A stretch of 64,000 nucleotides of DNA, taken from a bacterium 1XD42-54. GTDB lineage: Bacteria; Bacillota; Clostridia; Lachnospirales; Lachnospiraceae. Both the position numbers and the translations under genes were made by a program. Numbering within the stretch: position 1 is the first letter of the stretch; the number at the start of each line of letters is the position of its first letter. This document shows, piece by piece, positions 16,438-25,994 of this stretch. The DNA is taken from NCBI GenBank assembly GCA_003612585.1, contig RAZH01000004.1, positions 62,001 through 126,000 of the forward strand, given 5' to 3'. The notes beneath the pieces were generated by a model that was not told the DNA's origin, ran no database searches, and saw nothing but the letters and a program-made list of their open reading frames with translations.

Positions 16438-18318
16438 TTAAAATGTAGCGCTGCCCGTCTTTGTTTCTATGCAGATACCAGTCTGATACGTTCCGGCTCC
16501 GCAGCCTGAACACTGCATACGGCAGTTCGGCGTTACCAGTTCCTGATGGGCGGTCTGCCATTCTTTTTTCAAAAATGTTTTTGTCACTCCAATATCAATG
16601 AAATCCCACGGGAATATTTCATCAAGTTCCCGTTTTCTCACCGTATAAAAATCCATCTGGATGCCGCAGGTTTCAAAAGCCTGAAGCCACCTGTCATAAT
16701 TCCAGTATTCGGTCCACGCATCGTACAGTGCGCCCTGGCGGTACGCTTCCAGAATCACGCTGGAAATTTTGCGGTCTCCTCTTGCGAATACTCCCTCGAG
16801 CAGAGTCACGTCTGCCTGGTGCCAGTTATAGCGAATGCTTTTCTGATTCAGCATCTCTTTGATCTCGTGGTTCACTGTTTTGGCAAAGCCGAGGTAATCT
16901 CCCGGCTGATGCATCTGCGCCCACTGGAAGGGGGTGAATGGTTTCGGGACAAAGAACGATGTGCTTACTGTGATCTGACACTTTCCGTTCCGTTCCTCTT
17001 TTGGAATTTCATAGTATTTTACTGCAATCGCATTTGCCAGATGTGCAATCGCTTTCCGGTCCTCTTCTGTTTCCGTTGGCAGTCCGAGCATAAAATACAG
17101 CTTGACCTTATTCCAACCGCCATGGAACGCTTTATCGGCGCCATCCAAAATCACTTCCTCTGTGAGCCCTTTATTGATGACGTTGCGCAGCCTCTGAGAA
17201 CCCGCTTCCGGTGCGAAAGTCAGACTGCTTTTCCGGACATCCTGCACTTTGCTCATAACGTCCAGGGAAAATGCATCAATTCGGAGTGACGGAAGGGAGA
17301 TATTGATATTCTGATCACGGAACTCGTCGATCAGGAAATTCACAATTCCCGGCAGATCACTATAGTCGCTGGAGCTTAAGGAACTCAGGGAAATTTCCTC
17401 ATGGCCTGTGCTTTTCAACATCTGGTATGCATGCTCTTTCAGGACTTCTAATGTACGTTCCCGCGTCGGACGGTATAGCATCCCTGCCTGACAGAACCGA
17501 CAGCCACGGATACAGCCGCGCTGGATTTCCAGAACCACACGGTCCTGCGTGACCTTGATAAACGGTACTACAGGAGCCTCCGGATAGGGAGCCTGTGTCA
17601 GTTCTGTCACAGCCTGCTTTTTGATCACAGCAGGAATTCCAGGAACCTTTGGCTCAAAAGAACCGATGGTACCATCTTCTTTGTAAGTCACCTCATACAG
17701 CGACGGCACATAGATGCCTGGAATCTGTGCAGCTTTTTTCAGGAAATCGTTCCGCGTTTCCCCGGCTTTCCGGCTTGTCTGATACAGATCAAGAAGTGCG
17801 TCATAGACGGTTTCGCCTTCGCCAATATAAAACAGATCAAAAAATTCAGCCAAAGGCTCCGGATTGTATGCACATGGCCCGCCGCCGATGACCAGAGGAT
17901 ATTCCTCGCCGCGCTCCGCAGCCAGAAGCGGGATTTGCGCCAGATCAAGAATTTGTAGAACATTGGTGTAACACATTTCGTATTGAAGTGTGATTCCCAG
18001 AAAATCAAAGTCTTTTATCGGGTCCTGAGATTCAAGCGCAAACAGCGGGATTTTTTTCTCCCGCATTACTTTATCCAGATCTACCCACGGAGAATAGACG
18101 CGTTCACACCAGACATCCTCTCTGCGGTTGAACATATCATAAAGAATCTGGATGCCGAGGTGCGACATCCCAATTTCATAAACGTCCGGAAAGCACATCG
18201 CAAAACGAATGGCTATCTTGTCTTTGTCTTTCATAACGGAATTTACCTCCCCGCCAATATAGCGGGCAGGCTTTTCCACAGACAGTAAAATTTCATCACT
18301 TAATGCTAGTTTTCTCAT
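16438..18318 (-). CDS. TIGR03960 radical SAM protein with B12-binding-like N-terminal domain
   Basis: This 626-residue protein has an N-terminal B12-binding-like Rossmann domain (MCFPDVYEIGMSHLG, YPLVIGGGPCAYNPEP) and a radical SAM barrel with the cluster motif CIRGCRFC. GYIGEG-like LFYIGEGE and FAPEAGSQRLRN are also family features. It belongs to the YgiQ/TIGR03960 group, whose substrate is unknown. AAAGGAAACGG precedes the start, and the next gene, 71 bp away, is its constant partner. Operon membership with the his genes is inferred from direction and short gaps. Confidence 0.9.
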   Translation of the reverse strand: MRKLALSDEILLSVEKPARYIGGEVNSVMKDKDKIAIRFAMCFPDVYEIGMSHLGIQILYDMFNRREDVWCERVYSPWVDLDKVMREKKIPLFALESQDPIKDFDFLGITLQYEMCYTNVLQILDLAQIPLLAAERGEEYPLVIGGGPCAYNPEPLAEFFDLFYIGEGETVYDALLDLYQTSRKAGETRNDFLKKAAQIPGIYVPSLYEVTYKEDGTIGSFEPKVPGIPAVIKKQAVTELTQAPYPEAPVVPFIKVTQDRVVLEIQRGCIRGCRFCQAGMLYRPTRERTLEVLKEHAYQMLKSTGHEEISLSSLSSSDYSDLPGIVNFLIDEFRDQNINISLPSLRIDAFSLDVMSKVQDVRKSSLTFAPEAGSQRLRNVINKGLTEEVILDGADKAFHGGWNKVKLYFMLGLPTETEEDRKAIAHLANAIAVKYYEIPKEERNGKCQITVSTSFFVPKPFTPFQWAQMHQPGDYLGFAKTVNHEIKEMLNQKSIRYNWHQADVTLLEGVFARGDRKISSVILEAYRQGALYDAWTEYWNYDRWLQAFETCGIQMDFYTVRKRELDEIFPWDFIDIGVTKTFLKKEWQTAHQELVTPNCRMQCSGCGAGTYQTGICIETKTGSATF

Positions 18319-18357
18319 ATTCCGTTTCCTTTTGCAAGTTGCAATTTTGCAGTATAA

Positions 18358-19995
18358 TTACCCCTTAATCCGCAGCGCCTCAATGTTTCTTGTCTCTGCG
18401 CCATTCGTACGGGACATCCACGTGACAATTACTACCTGGCCCTCAGAAAGGTTGTCTCCCATCTCCATGTCCGTATTTTCTATGAAGAACGTGCGGTAAA
18501 GTCCATCAGAACCGCTCAGCTCAAGCACAGACGGGGTGCATGATACAATGACGCCTTCCACTGATACAGAACGTGCTTCGTCAGCGTCATCGTGAATCGT
18601 GTTGTTTCTGATCAGGGAAGCTGTGTAGGGCACACCGGCCCCTGTGTAGTAAACCTCTATCCAGTCGCCGGTATAGATGGTATCTTTCAAATTCATAACA
18701 GCATAAGTTGTATTGAAAATTGCAGTACCAAGGCCATCATCCCGCTGGATGGTAAGTGTGCCAAAGGACGCATCTGTCACGATTCCGGTCAGATAGCCGT
18801 TCTCCACATACGTATCAGAAACCGGCTCTGACCAGGACAGATAGTCTGCATAAACGTACCCGATGTGTCCGTTGTACTTCACGCGAATCCAGTTATTGTC
18901 TGTCATACCAGTGATCTCAATCCCCTGTCCTTTTTGCAGCGTACCAAGAATCAGTCCGTCCGAAGAATACGTATCGCGGACATTGACCGCAGCCGTTGCG
19001 TACATGGTACCGCTTCCGTCAGAAGTGCGTACCGGCTTACGGGTACTGGTATAATCGCCCCAGATATATCCGGTAGCGCCGTTATACTGTATCTGAATCC
19101 AGCCGTCACTCGTATACCCTGTCTCTGTCACACCACTTCCTGCCGTAAGACCGCCCAAAATCACAGCGCTCAGGCTTCCTGCCGCCCGGACATTAACGTC
19201 AGCTGTCACATAAATAGTACGTTGCAAAGGAGTAATTGTTGCAACAGGCTTCTCGGGCTGTATCTTCTGATAGGAAGAAAGATCCGGAAGCTCAACGGAA
19301 ACCGCCTGACCATTCTGTCTGAACTGTGCTTCTGTCTGAACCATAAATGTTTCCTGATTATCGCCATTCATGACCGTATAGATCATCTGAATGGTTCTCC
19401 GGATTACATTTCCCTGTGCATTTGTCTGCATGGAGCCCTGCAACCCGTCAATCACGATTCCCTGGCTTCCGCCGGAACCTTCAAGAAGCCGCTTGGAATA
19501 GTCGCCGAGTGTTTCTGCTGTTGCTGCAAAATAATAGGTGACATTACCGTCAGGGGCCGTCTCAGAATACAGCATCCGCAGATAATTACTCGTCATATTC
19601 ATATAAATCTCTGAATTGATCATATCCCAGATGGCAGTACGGTCCATTTCACGTTTTTGTTCCTTACCGGAAACAGTCGTATAGTAATATCCATTCTGAT
19701 AATAGCTTTTTGTCGTACCCTCATCCGTATCTACCTGAATTTCCGCTTTCAAAGAACTGCCTTTCATACCGGAAACTTTCAGATTCACCGTTTTGTTTGC
19801 AGAGATGTTTGTGCTGGAAGAAACTGTTTTTTCTTTCAGTACTACATCCAGACCATCAAGAGCATCCTGCCCCTGCACAGCTGTGTTGTAAGCCGCTTCC
19901 ACGCCCGGCTCAAAAGCAGCCTGTGTGAAAACAGTACAGGACGTGACGGTCAAAAGAACGCTAAGTAAACATGCTGCCGCTTTTTTCAGTCTCAT
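18358..19995 (-). CDS. Predicted lipoprotein with two bacterial SH3 domains
   Basis: This 545-residue protein has a signal sequence that ends in a lipobox (VTSC), so the cysteine at about residue 20 should be lipidated and the protein held outside the membrane. After a unique region of about 250 residues come two SH3_3 domains (VTADVNVRAAGSLSAV and ATAAVNVRDTYSSDGL begin them), each with the YGATGYIWGDY-type end. Binding to peptidoglycan is probable. The start at 19995 follows AAGGAGGGAA; the frame to 20025 overlaps hisIE. It lies 16 bp after hisIE although it has no evident histidine role. Confidence 0.75.
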   Translation of the reverse strand: MRLKKAAACLLSVLLTVTSCTVFTQAAFEPGVEAAYNTAVQGQDALDGLDVVLKEKTVSSSTNISANKTVNLKVSGMKGSSLKAEIQVDTDEGTTKSYYQNGYYYTTVSGKEQKREMDRTAIWDMINSEIYMNMTSNYLRMLYSETAPDGNVTYYFAATAETLGDYSKRLLEGSGGSQGIVIDGLQGSMQTNAQGNVIRRTIQMIYTVMNGDNQETFMVQTEAQFRQNGQAVSVELPDLSSYQKIQPEKPVATITPLQRTIYVTADVNVRAAGSLSAVILGGLTAGSGVTETGYTSDGWIQIQYNGATGYIWGDYTSTRKPVRTSDGSGTMYATAAVNVRDTYSSDGLILGTLQKGQGIEITGMTDNNWIRVKYNGHIGYVYADYLSWSEPVSDTYVENGYLTGIVTDASFGTLTIQRDDGLGTAIFNTTYAVMNLKDTIYTGDWIEVYYTGAGVPYTASLIRNNTIHDDADEARSVSVEGVIVSCTPSVLELSGSDGLYRTFFIENTDMEMGDNLSEGQVVIVTWMSRTNGAETRNIEALRIKG

Positions 19996-20011
19996 AGAGG
20001 TTCCCTCCTTT

Positions 20012-21325
20012 TTATCTGCGAGCAAGCTCCTGTGTGATATCCTCCCAGGATACGCCGCGCTCTGCCATCAGAACCATTATATGATAAAGGAAATCAGAAA
20101 TTTCATACTTGATCTCCTCGGGATCTGGATTTTTAGCTGCAATAATAATTTCCGTTGCCTCTTCTCCTACTTTTTTCAGAATCTTGTCAATTCCTTTTTC
20201 AAAGAGATAATTTGTATAGGAACCTTCTTTTGGATGAACCCTACGGTCAAGAATTACCTGAAATACCTCTTCAAATACTTTAAGCGGATTTGTATCGTCG
20301 AATTCTTTTTTCAAAATTGTCCGGTAAAAACAACTGCGGTTTCCGGTATGGCAAGCCGCACCCACCTGAAATACCTTGGCGAGCAGCGTATCCTGGTCGC
20401 AGTCGATGCTGAGTTCTTTCACATACTGGAAATGCCCGGAAGTAAGCCCCTTTACCCATAATTCACTGCGGCTCCGGCTCCAGTAGGTCATGCGCCCTGT
20501 TCGTACAGTCGTTTCAAATGCTTGCTGATTCATATAGGCAACCATCAAAACCTCCTGCGTCTTATAATCCTGAACAACGACAGGAAGCAGTCCGTCCGTT
20601 CCGGTCTTGATATCTGACCAGGAAAGAGACGCCTCAAACGTGTTCACCGGGATGTCTGCAACGCGTAGCGCATGTTTCATTGACATAAGATCCGGAAGCG
20701 TTTCCGTGTGCATAAAATCAGAAAGGCCGAGCCCGGATATCTGCGGAAGTGCAAGAATACGCTTCAATGACTCTTCTGTATACGCTTCCTTTATATAGTA
20801 TACGGTAAATAGATGATCTGTTTCCTGCTCTGTCAGCTGATCCATAAGAATTGTATCGAGTGCAAGAGCCTCCAGCATAACAATGCCTCCCAGAACCGTA
20901 GTATGGGCGACAGCCTCCAAAAGTGCTTCCTTGGTTCTTGTGCATGCCAGAATCTTTTCCACACCAAAACGGCTGGACACTTCGTGTGCCAACCGAACGT
21001 TTTCTTCTTTTGCAAAATTCAGGAACACTTTCCGACAGCCGGCATAAAGCAGTTTTTTTACATCCTCCATCCGGCGGATATTTCCCCCTCCATACAACGG
21101 AATATCCACAGTCCTTGCAATTTCTTTCATCAGCGCAATATTTTCTTCGTGTTCACTGTCTCCTTGTGACAGATCAAAAACGAGCAGCCCGTCTGCGCCG
21201 GCATTGTCATAAGCTGCCGCCAGGCGCAGTGCATCTCCGTCTTCTATCATGGTATGATCTTTCAGGCCAGTCACCGCTTTTTTGTTTTTCAGATAAAGCG
21301 GTACCAGCAATTCTTTATAGCTCAT
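20012..21325 (-). CDS. hisIE: HisIE fused to an N-terminal HisA/HisF-like domain
   Basis: This 437-residue protein joins three parts. Residues 1-225 resemble the (beta/alpha)8 barrel of HisA/HisF ([39 protein letters not shown]). Residues 228-335 are phosphoribosyl-AMP cyclohydrolase with the zinc motifs DCDQDT and [13 protein letters not shown]. Residues 345-437 are phosphoribosyl-ATP pyrophosphatase ([26 protein letters not shown]). The two C-terminal activities are histidine steps 2 and 3. In the barrel the two catalytic aspartates of HisF appear absent (VPLYLKNKK and KILACTRTK at the expected sites), so it is probably structural or regulatory. GGGAG precedes the start. Confidence 0.88.
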   Translation of the reverse strand: MSYKELLVPLYLKNKKAVTGLKDHTMIEDGDALRLAAAYDNAGADGLLVFDLSQGDSEHEENIALMKEIARTVDIPLYGGGNIRRMEDVKKLLYAGCRKVFLNFAKEENVRLAHEVSSRFGVEKILACTRTKEALLEAVAHTTVLGGIVMLEALALDTILMDQLTEQETDHLFTVYYIKEAYTEESLKRILALPQISGLGLSDFMHTETLPDLMSMKHALRVADIPVNTFEASLSWSDIKTGTDGLLPVVVQDYKTQEVLMVAYMNQQAFETTVRTGRMTYWSRSRSELWVKGLTSGHFQYVKELSIDCDQDTLLAKVFQVGAACHTGNRSCFYRTILKKEFDDTNPLKVFEEVFQVILDRRVHPKEGSYTNYLFEKGIDKILKKVGEEATEIIIAAKNPDPEEIKYEISDFLYHIMVLMAERGVSWEDITQELARR

Positions 21326-21406
21326 GCTGTTCTCCCTGCACTCTTTCTATTTATGCCATCCTATTCTTGATTGCATCCAAATATTTTGTTTCAGATATAC
21401 TTTTTA

Positions 21407-21427
21407 TGGTATAGCTTTACTATACCA
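21407..21427. repeat. 8-bp perfect inverted repeat between hisB and hisIE
   Basis: TGGTATAG-N5-CTATACCA lies in the 124-bp gap, the longest inside the his run. It is not followed by a T run, so an operator or a mild processing hairpin is more likely than a terminator. Confidence 0.45.
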
Positions 21428-21449
21428 CATCTATTCCCAAAAATCTTCC

Positions 21450-22037
21450 CTAAATAATTCCTTTTGTCGAAAGGACGTCTGTAATGCGCGTATCAAAACT
21501 TACAGCCTCATCAAGCGCCTTGGCAAAGGCTTTAAACATGCCCTCCGCCATGTGATGGCTGTTCCCGTTCTCCAGCATTTTAAAATGGAGATTCATTGCA
21601 GCGGAATAGGAAACGGCATAAAAAAATTCACGAACCATTTCCGTATCCATGGACCCGATTCGTTCTGACGGAAATACGGCATCGGAACGATAATATGGGC
21701 GGCCGCCAAGGTCGAGCGCGCACAGCACAAGAACTTCGTCCATGGGAAGAAGTTTGCTGCCGTAACGCCGGATTCCTTTTTTGTCCCCCACAGCCTCCCG
21801 GATTGCCTGGCCAAGCACAATTCCGGTGTCCTCGATCGTATGATGACAGTCTACATGCAGATCGCCGCTGACTTTTATTTCCAGATCAAACAACCCATGA
21901 CGGGCAAATCCCTCCAGCATATGATCAAAAAAGCCGATACCGGTCTGAATCTGATACTGCCCGCTTCCGTCCAGATTCAACCGAACTGAAATCTGTGTTT
22001 CTTTTGTATTTCTTACTATTTCACAAATCCGTTCCAT
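21450..22037 (-). CDS. hisB: Imidazoleglycerol-phosphate dehydratase
   Basis: This 195-residue enzyme removes water from imidazoleglycerol phosphate in histidine synthesis. The metal-binding motifs are intact: FFDHMLEGFARH, DLHVDCHHTIEDTG, MDEVLVLCALDLGG and GNSHHMAEGMFKAFA. It is the monofunctional form without a histidinol-phosphatase domain. AGGAGG precedes the ATG, and it follows hisD by 21 bp. Confidence 0.97.
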   Translation of the reverse strand: MERICEIVRNTKETQISVRLNLDGSGQYQIQTGIGFFDHMLEGFARHGLFDLEIKVSGDLHVDCHHTIEDTGIVLGQAIREAVGDKKGIRRYGSKLLPMDEVLVLCALDLGGRPYYRSDAVFPSERIGSMDTEMVREFFYAVSYSAAMNLHFKMLENGNSHHMAEGMFKAFAKALDEAVSFDTRITDVLSTKGII

Positions 22038-22058
22038 ATGATCCTCCTGCTCTGATTG

Positions 22059-23363
22059 CTATGATTCCGCCTCTTCTTCGAAACGAACCCTGATGGAATT
22101 TGCGTGTGCGGTCAGCTGCTCTGCCTCGGCAAATGCAATGATATCTTTATGAATCGGCTTCAGGGCCTCGCGTGAATAATACACAATGCTGGATTTCTTT
22201 ACAAAATCATCGACGGAAAGCGGTGAGAAAAATTTGGCCGTACCGTTTGTTGGAAGTATATGATTCGGCCCGGCAAAATAGTCTCCAAGCGGTTCGCTGC
22301 TGTATTCTCCGATAAAAATCGCTCCTGCATTGCGGATTTTTGTCATGACCTGGAATGCATCTTTTGTTACAATCTCCAAATGCTCCGATGCAATTTCATT
22401 CACAGCGTCAATCGCATCCGCAAGGCTGTCTGCCAGTAAAATAAACCCGTACTGATCCAGCGATTTCCGGATAATTTCCGCTCTGGAAAGCGTTTTCAAA
22501 AATCCGTCAATCTCCTCGGAAACTTGCTTTGCAACCTGTTCGCTGGTTGTTATAAGAATTGCGGAAGCCATCTCATCATGCTCTGCCTGTGAAAGCAGGT
22601 CGGCGGCAACGTAACGCGGATTTGCCGTTTCATCTGCCAGTACCAGGATCTCACTCGGTCCTGCAACGGAATCTATGCTGACATTTCCATAGACTGCCTT
22701 TTTTGCCAGCGCCACATAAATATTTCCGGGGCCTGTAATCTTGTCTGCTTTCGGAATACTCTCTGTGCCGTATGCCAGCGCTGCAATGGCCTGCGCCCCT
22801 CCTACTTTATAAATCTCATCCACACCGGCTTCGTGTGCCGCAACAAGCGTGGATGCCGGTACCTTTCCGTCCTGACCTGGCGGCGTAGTCATCACAATGC
22901 GCTCCACACCGGCTACTTTTGCGGGCACAACATTCATCAAAACAGAAGACGGATACACTGCTTTTCCTCCCGGAACGTAAACACCAACCGTTGCAAGGGG
23001 CGTAATTTTCTGTCCCAACATGGTTCCGTTCTCCGAACTGTCAAACCAGCTGCATTTTTTCTGCTTCTCGTGGTAGCTGCGGATATTGACAAGCGCCTTG
23101 CGTATTGTCTCCAGCAGCGTCTGGTCTACGTTTCGATACGCTTCCTCGATTTCTTCCTCCGTCACGCGCACCGTTTCTGCTGTAACCGTAATACCGTCAA
23201 ACTGCTTTGTATAGGCAAAAACTGCTTCATCGCCCTGTTCTCTTACGTTTTGGAGAATCGTATTTACACGCGCTTCAAATCCCTGGTAATTCGCAGGGCT
23301 TCTCTTCAGAAGCTGGTCCAGAATGTTCTTTTTTGTCTCATCGGTTAACCGGACAACTTTCAT
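22059..23363 (-). CDS. hisD: Histidinol dehydrogenase
   Basis: This 434-residue zinc enzyme oxidises histidinol to histidine in the last two steps. PGGKAVYPSSVLMN, KVGGAQAIAALAYGTE, GPGNIYVALAKK and the C-terminal region LPTNGTAKFFSPLSVDDF are conserved blocks. QAEHDEMASAILIT contains the Gln/His substrate and metal ligands. The length is normal. AGGAGGAA precedes the ATG, three bases after the hisG stop. Confidence 0.97.
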   Translation of the reverse strand: MKVVRLTDETKKNILDQLLKRSPANYQGFEARVNTILQNVREQGDEAVFAYTKQFDGITVTAETVRVTEEEIEEAYRNVDQTLLETIRKALVNIRSYHEKQKKCSWFDSSENGTMLGQKITPLATVGVYVPGGKAVYPSSVLMNVVPAKVAGVERIVMTTPPGQDGKVPASTLVAAHEAGVDEIYKVGGAQAIAALAYGTESIPKADKITGPGNIYVALAKKAVYGNVSIDSVAGPSEILVLADETANPRYVAADLLSQAEHDEMASAILITTSEQVAKQVSEEIDGFLKTLSRAEIIRKSLDQYGFILLADSLADAIDAVNEIASEHLEIVTKDAFQVMTKIRNAGAIFIGEYSSEPLGDYFAGPNHILPTNGTAKFFSPLSVDDFVKKSSIVYYSREALKPIHKDIIAFAEAEQLTAHANSIRVRFEEEAES

Positions 23364-23366
23364 GAC

Positions 23367-24038
23367 TTATTCCTCCTGTGCAATCACACGGTTTAATTTT
23401 GACAAAAGACCGGTGATTCGTTCATTTTCCATCCGCATGCTGACCGGATTCACGACAACGCGCGCGGAGAGCGGGCAGATTTCTTCTAATACCACAAGTC
23501 CGTTTTCTTTTAAAGTAGAGCCTGTCTCTACTATATCCACAATGACCTCCGAAAGCCCAACAATGGGTGCGAGCTCAATCGAACCATTCAGCTTGATGAT
23601 CTCCACGGTCTGATTTTTCTGATTGTAAAAATAATCCTTTGCAATATGCGGATATTTAGTTGCCACGCGGATGAGTTCCTGACCGCGCAGCTTTTCACGC
23701 GCAGATTCCGGCCCGCATACGCACATCCGGCATCTGCCAAAACCAAGATCCAGAACCTCGTATATTTTTCTGCCTTCCTCCTGGATGGTGTCGCGTCCCA
23801 CTATTCCGATATCTGCTGCTCCATATTCCACATAAGTCGGTACGTCCGGACCTTTGGAGAGGAAAAACTTCAATTTTAATTCTTCATTCACAAAAATCAG
23901 TTTCCGGGAATCCGGATCTTTCATTTCTTCACAGGAAATGCCGATCTGTTCGAACAGTTCCATTGTCTTTTTTGCAAGACGCCCTTTTGTAAGGGCAAAT
24001 GTCAAATATCTTGGATTGTTATTTCCTTCACTGCTCAT
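23367..24038 (-). CDS. hisG: ATP phosphoribosyltransferase, short form (needs HisZ)
   Basis: This 223-residue catalytic subunit starts histidine synthesis by joining ATP and [37 protein letters not shown] and the PRPP loop [17 protein letters not shown] are clear. It lacks the C-terminal regulatory domain of the long form, which fits the adjacent hisZ. AAAGGAG precedes the ATG. Confidence 0.96.
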   Translation of the reverse strand: MSSEGNNNPRYLTFALTKGRLAKKTMELFEQIGISCEEMKDPDSRKLIFVNEELKLKFFLSKGPDVPTYVEYGAADIGIVGRDTIQEEGRKIYEVLDLGFGRCRMCVCGPESAREKLRGQELIRVATKYPHIAKDYFYNQKNQTVEIIKLNGSIELAPIVGLSEVIVDIVETGSTLKENGLVVLEEICPLSARVVVNPVSMRMENERITGLLSKLNRVIAQEE

Positions 24039-24058
24039 AGTTCTGACTCCTTTGCCTA

Positions 24059-25237
24059 TTACAATTCTACAACGAGCGTACAGTTTTGTGCTTTGGCATA
24101 AGCCCTGCAGTCCGTTCTGCTGCGTTCTGCCGATACACGCACCAGTTCTACATCAATTCCTTTTTGGCGAAGCTGCGATGCTTTGGCGATCGCTTCTGCC
24201 TGTTTTTCATTTTCGTAGATTATCATACAGTGACTTCCGGCAATGTCCTGCTCCACATTCTGTCTTGAGAGCGCGCTGAGTAACTGATCTACAACAGCCA
24301 CAAAACCGACAGCCGGCGCGTGCTTTCCGAAATGTCCGAGGAGTCCGTCATATCGTCCGCCCTTGATCACGGCATCTCCGGTGCCAAAGGTATAGCCTCT
24401 GAAAATGATTCCGGTGTAATACATATAGCGGCTCAGCATTCCGAGATCAAACGAAACGTATTTGGATACTCCGTATAGCTTAAGCGTCTCCCAGATACTG
24501 CGCAGATAACAAATTGCATCGAGTGCGCCTGCGCAGTCTGTCAGCTCCTCTGCCCGCGCAAGGGCATCTTCTGTTCCAAAAAGACCGGTCAGGGAAGAAA
24601 ATGCCGTCTTTTGCTGTTCACTTATATTCTGGCCGGATAAAAGCTTCTGGACGCCAAAGGTATTTTTATTTGTAATCAGTTCTTTCAGCTCATCCGTCAG
24701 ACTTGCCGAAAATCCTGCTTCCGATACGAGCGCCTGGAAAAATCCGACATGGCCGATGCTGATCTGAAACTCCTGAAGGCCTGCTGACAGGAGCATCTGA
24801 ACAACAAGCGCGATCACCTCAGCGTCTGCATCTGCGCTTTTATCCCCGATCAGCTCTCCGCCGATCTGAGTCGTCTCTTTTAAACGCCCCTGATAACTGG
24901 AATTGTTGACAAAGGTATTTCCAAGGTAGGTGAGACGTATCGCCATATTTTCGTTGAGAAAATATTTGGCTGCAGCCCGCGCCACAGATGGCGTAAAATC
25001 AGGACGCAGTACCAGAGTTTCTCCCTCGCGGTCAAAAAATTTGTACAGCTCCCTGGAGGGAATCGTACCAATCTCTTTGCTGAATACGTCAAAATATTCA
25101 AACGTCGGCGTCTCAATGTCACGATAACCATACGACTTGATCACTGTATGGAGCTTTTGCTGCAACGCAAGCTTCTGCTCGCACTCTGCGCTGTAAATAT
25201 CACGGACACCTTCCGGTGTATGTAAAATTTTCTGCAT
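24059..25237 (-). CDS. hisZ: ATP phosphoribosyltransferase regulatory subunit HisZ
   Basis: This 392-residue protein resembles class II histidyl-tRNA synthetase but lacks tRNA charging; it forms the octameric complex with short HisG and carries histidine feedback. [44 protein letters not shown] and [14 protein letters not shown] are the class II motifs. The start at 25237 has AGGAAG upstream. The frame stays open to 25462, but that stretch contains the promoter. It is the first gene of the his operon here. Confidence 0.95.
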   Translation of the reverse strand: MQKILHTPEGVRDIYSAECEQKLALQQKLHTVIKSYGYRDIETPTFEYFDVFSKEIGTIPSRELYKFFDREGETLVLRPDFTPSVARAAAKYFLNENMAIRLTYLGNTFVNNSSYQGRLKETTQIGGELIGDKSADADAEVIALVVQMLLSAGLQEFQISIGHVGFFQALVSEAGFSASLTDELKELITNKNTFGVQKLLSGQNISEQQKTAFSSLTGLFGTEDALARAEELTDCAGALDAICYLRSIWETLKLYGVSKYVSFDLGMLSRYMYYTGIIFRGYTFGTGDAVIKGGRYDGLLGHFGKHAPAVGFVAVVDQLLSALSRQNVEQDIAGSHCMIIYENEKQAEAIAKASQLRQKGIDVELVRVSAERSRTDCRAYAKAQNCTLVVEL

Positions 25238-25352
25238 AAACAAATTCTTCCTTTCCGGCAGGACTGTCTTATAGCAAGAATCACAGTTAAAAACAGTTCT
25301 GTATGCGTGTTCTTCTTTTCTATTTCTTGTTTTTATATGTATCGCTAATACT

Positions 25353-25372
25353 TTATCACTTCGCAGTGATAA
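25353..25372. promoter_or_regulatory. Leader hairpin upstream of hisZ
   Basis: TTATCACT-TCGC-AGTGATAA is a perfect 8-bp stem with a four-base loop about 22-40 nt into the predicted transcript. There is no T-box core and no histidine-rich leader peptide, so its role is unclear. Confidence 0.5.
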
Positions 25373-25400
25373 TTCACTACCATACAAAAACATTGAACAA

Positions 25401-25429
25401 ATTATAAGAGATAGCTCCTGTAATGTCAA
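25401..25429 (-). promoter_or_regulatory. Consensus promoter of the his operon
   Basis: TTGACA (25424-25429) and TATAAT (25401-25406) are 17 bp apart on the minus strand, a perfect sigma-A match. It begins just past the end of recU, and leaves a leader of about 157 nt before hisZ. Confidence 0.88.
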
Positions 25430-25439
25430 GCAATAATAT

Positions 25440-25979
25440 TTACGGCTCATCCCGCTCGTCAAGATCTCTCTGGAGCGTTTCCAGATACGGTACCAGAATG
25501 CCTCCCTGGGGATGGATATAGTAATCCTGATCGAGCTCCATATAACGAAAGCTTTTGCGTCCGCCCTCCTGCGCCCTGTTCCAGAATCGCATCATGTGCC
25601 GGTACGGCAGATAAAAAAGCTCATTTCGCATGCTAAAAAAAAGAATCAGAAATGCGATTCCACCCTGCTTTTCAAACTGTGTCATAAACTCAACCTGATG
25701 CGGATGGATATTCTGCAAAGCAAACGTATCAATCGTACATTCTTTTGCATCAAAACAAACCGGAATTCCCTGGACCACACCGATATAGTCCACGGTACTT
25801 TTCTGTTCAAAATAAGCCAGCGTAATATGGCGGCTGTCTTTGTCGATTTTAATCGGAGTAATTGGAGTCGGAACCTTCTGGATCAGCGCCAGACCTTTTT
25901 CCAGATATAGTTCATTCGTGCGGTTGATCAGCTCTTCCAGCGTGGAGCCGCGCAGACCGCGTGTATTCCACGTAGCCAT
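25440..25979 (-). CDS. recU: Holliday junction resolvase RecU
   Basis: This 179-residue endonuclease resolves four-way junctions. STVDYIGV, IPVCFDAKECTIDTFAL and NIHPHQVEFMTQFEKQGG carry the type II restriction-like metal-binding residues, and NTRGLRGSTLEELINRTNEL is the N-terminal block. It is slightly short of the Bacillus length of about 200. GAGG precedes the ATG seven bases upstream. It closes the downstream end of the RelQ-RsmF-YgiQ-RluA run; the his promoter follows within a few bases. Confidence 0.93.
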   Translation of the reverse strand: MATWNTRGLRGSTLEELINRTNELYLEKGLALIQKVPTPITPIKIDKDSRHITLAYFEQKSTVDYIGVVQGIPVCFDAKECTIDTFALQNIHPHQVEFMTQFEKQGGIAFLILFFSMRNELFYLPYRHMMRFWNRAQEGGRKSFRYMELDQDYYIHPQGGILVPYLETLQRDLDERDEP

Positions 25980-25994
25980 AATGGTACCTCGTTT

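Noticed and set aside
18865-19614. 249-residue plus-strand frame
   Set aside because: Antisense to the SH3 lipoprotein, no start signal and no domain; an artefact of that gene's codon use.
25237-25437. T-box or His leader peptide before hisZ
   Set aside because: No AGGGTGG-type core, no specifier loop and no run of histidine codons were found, though a hairpin is present.
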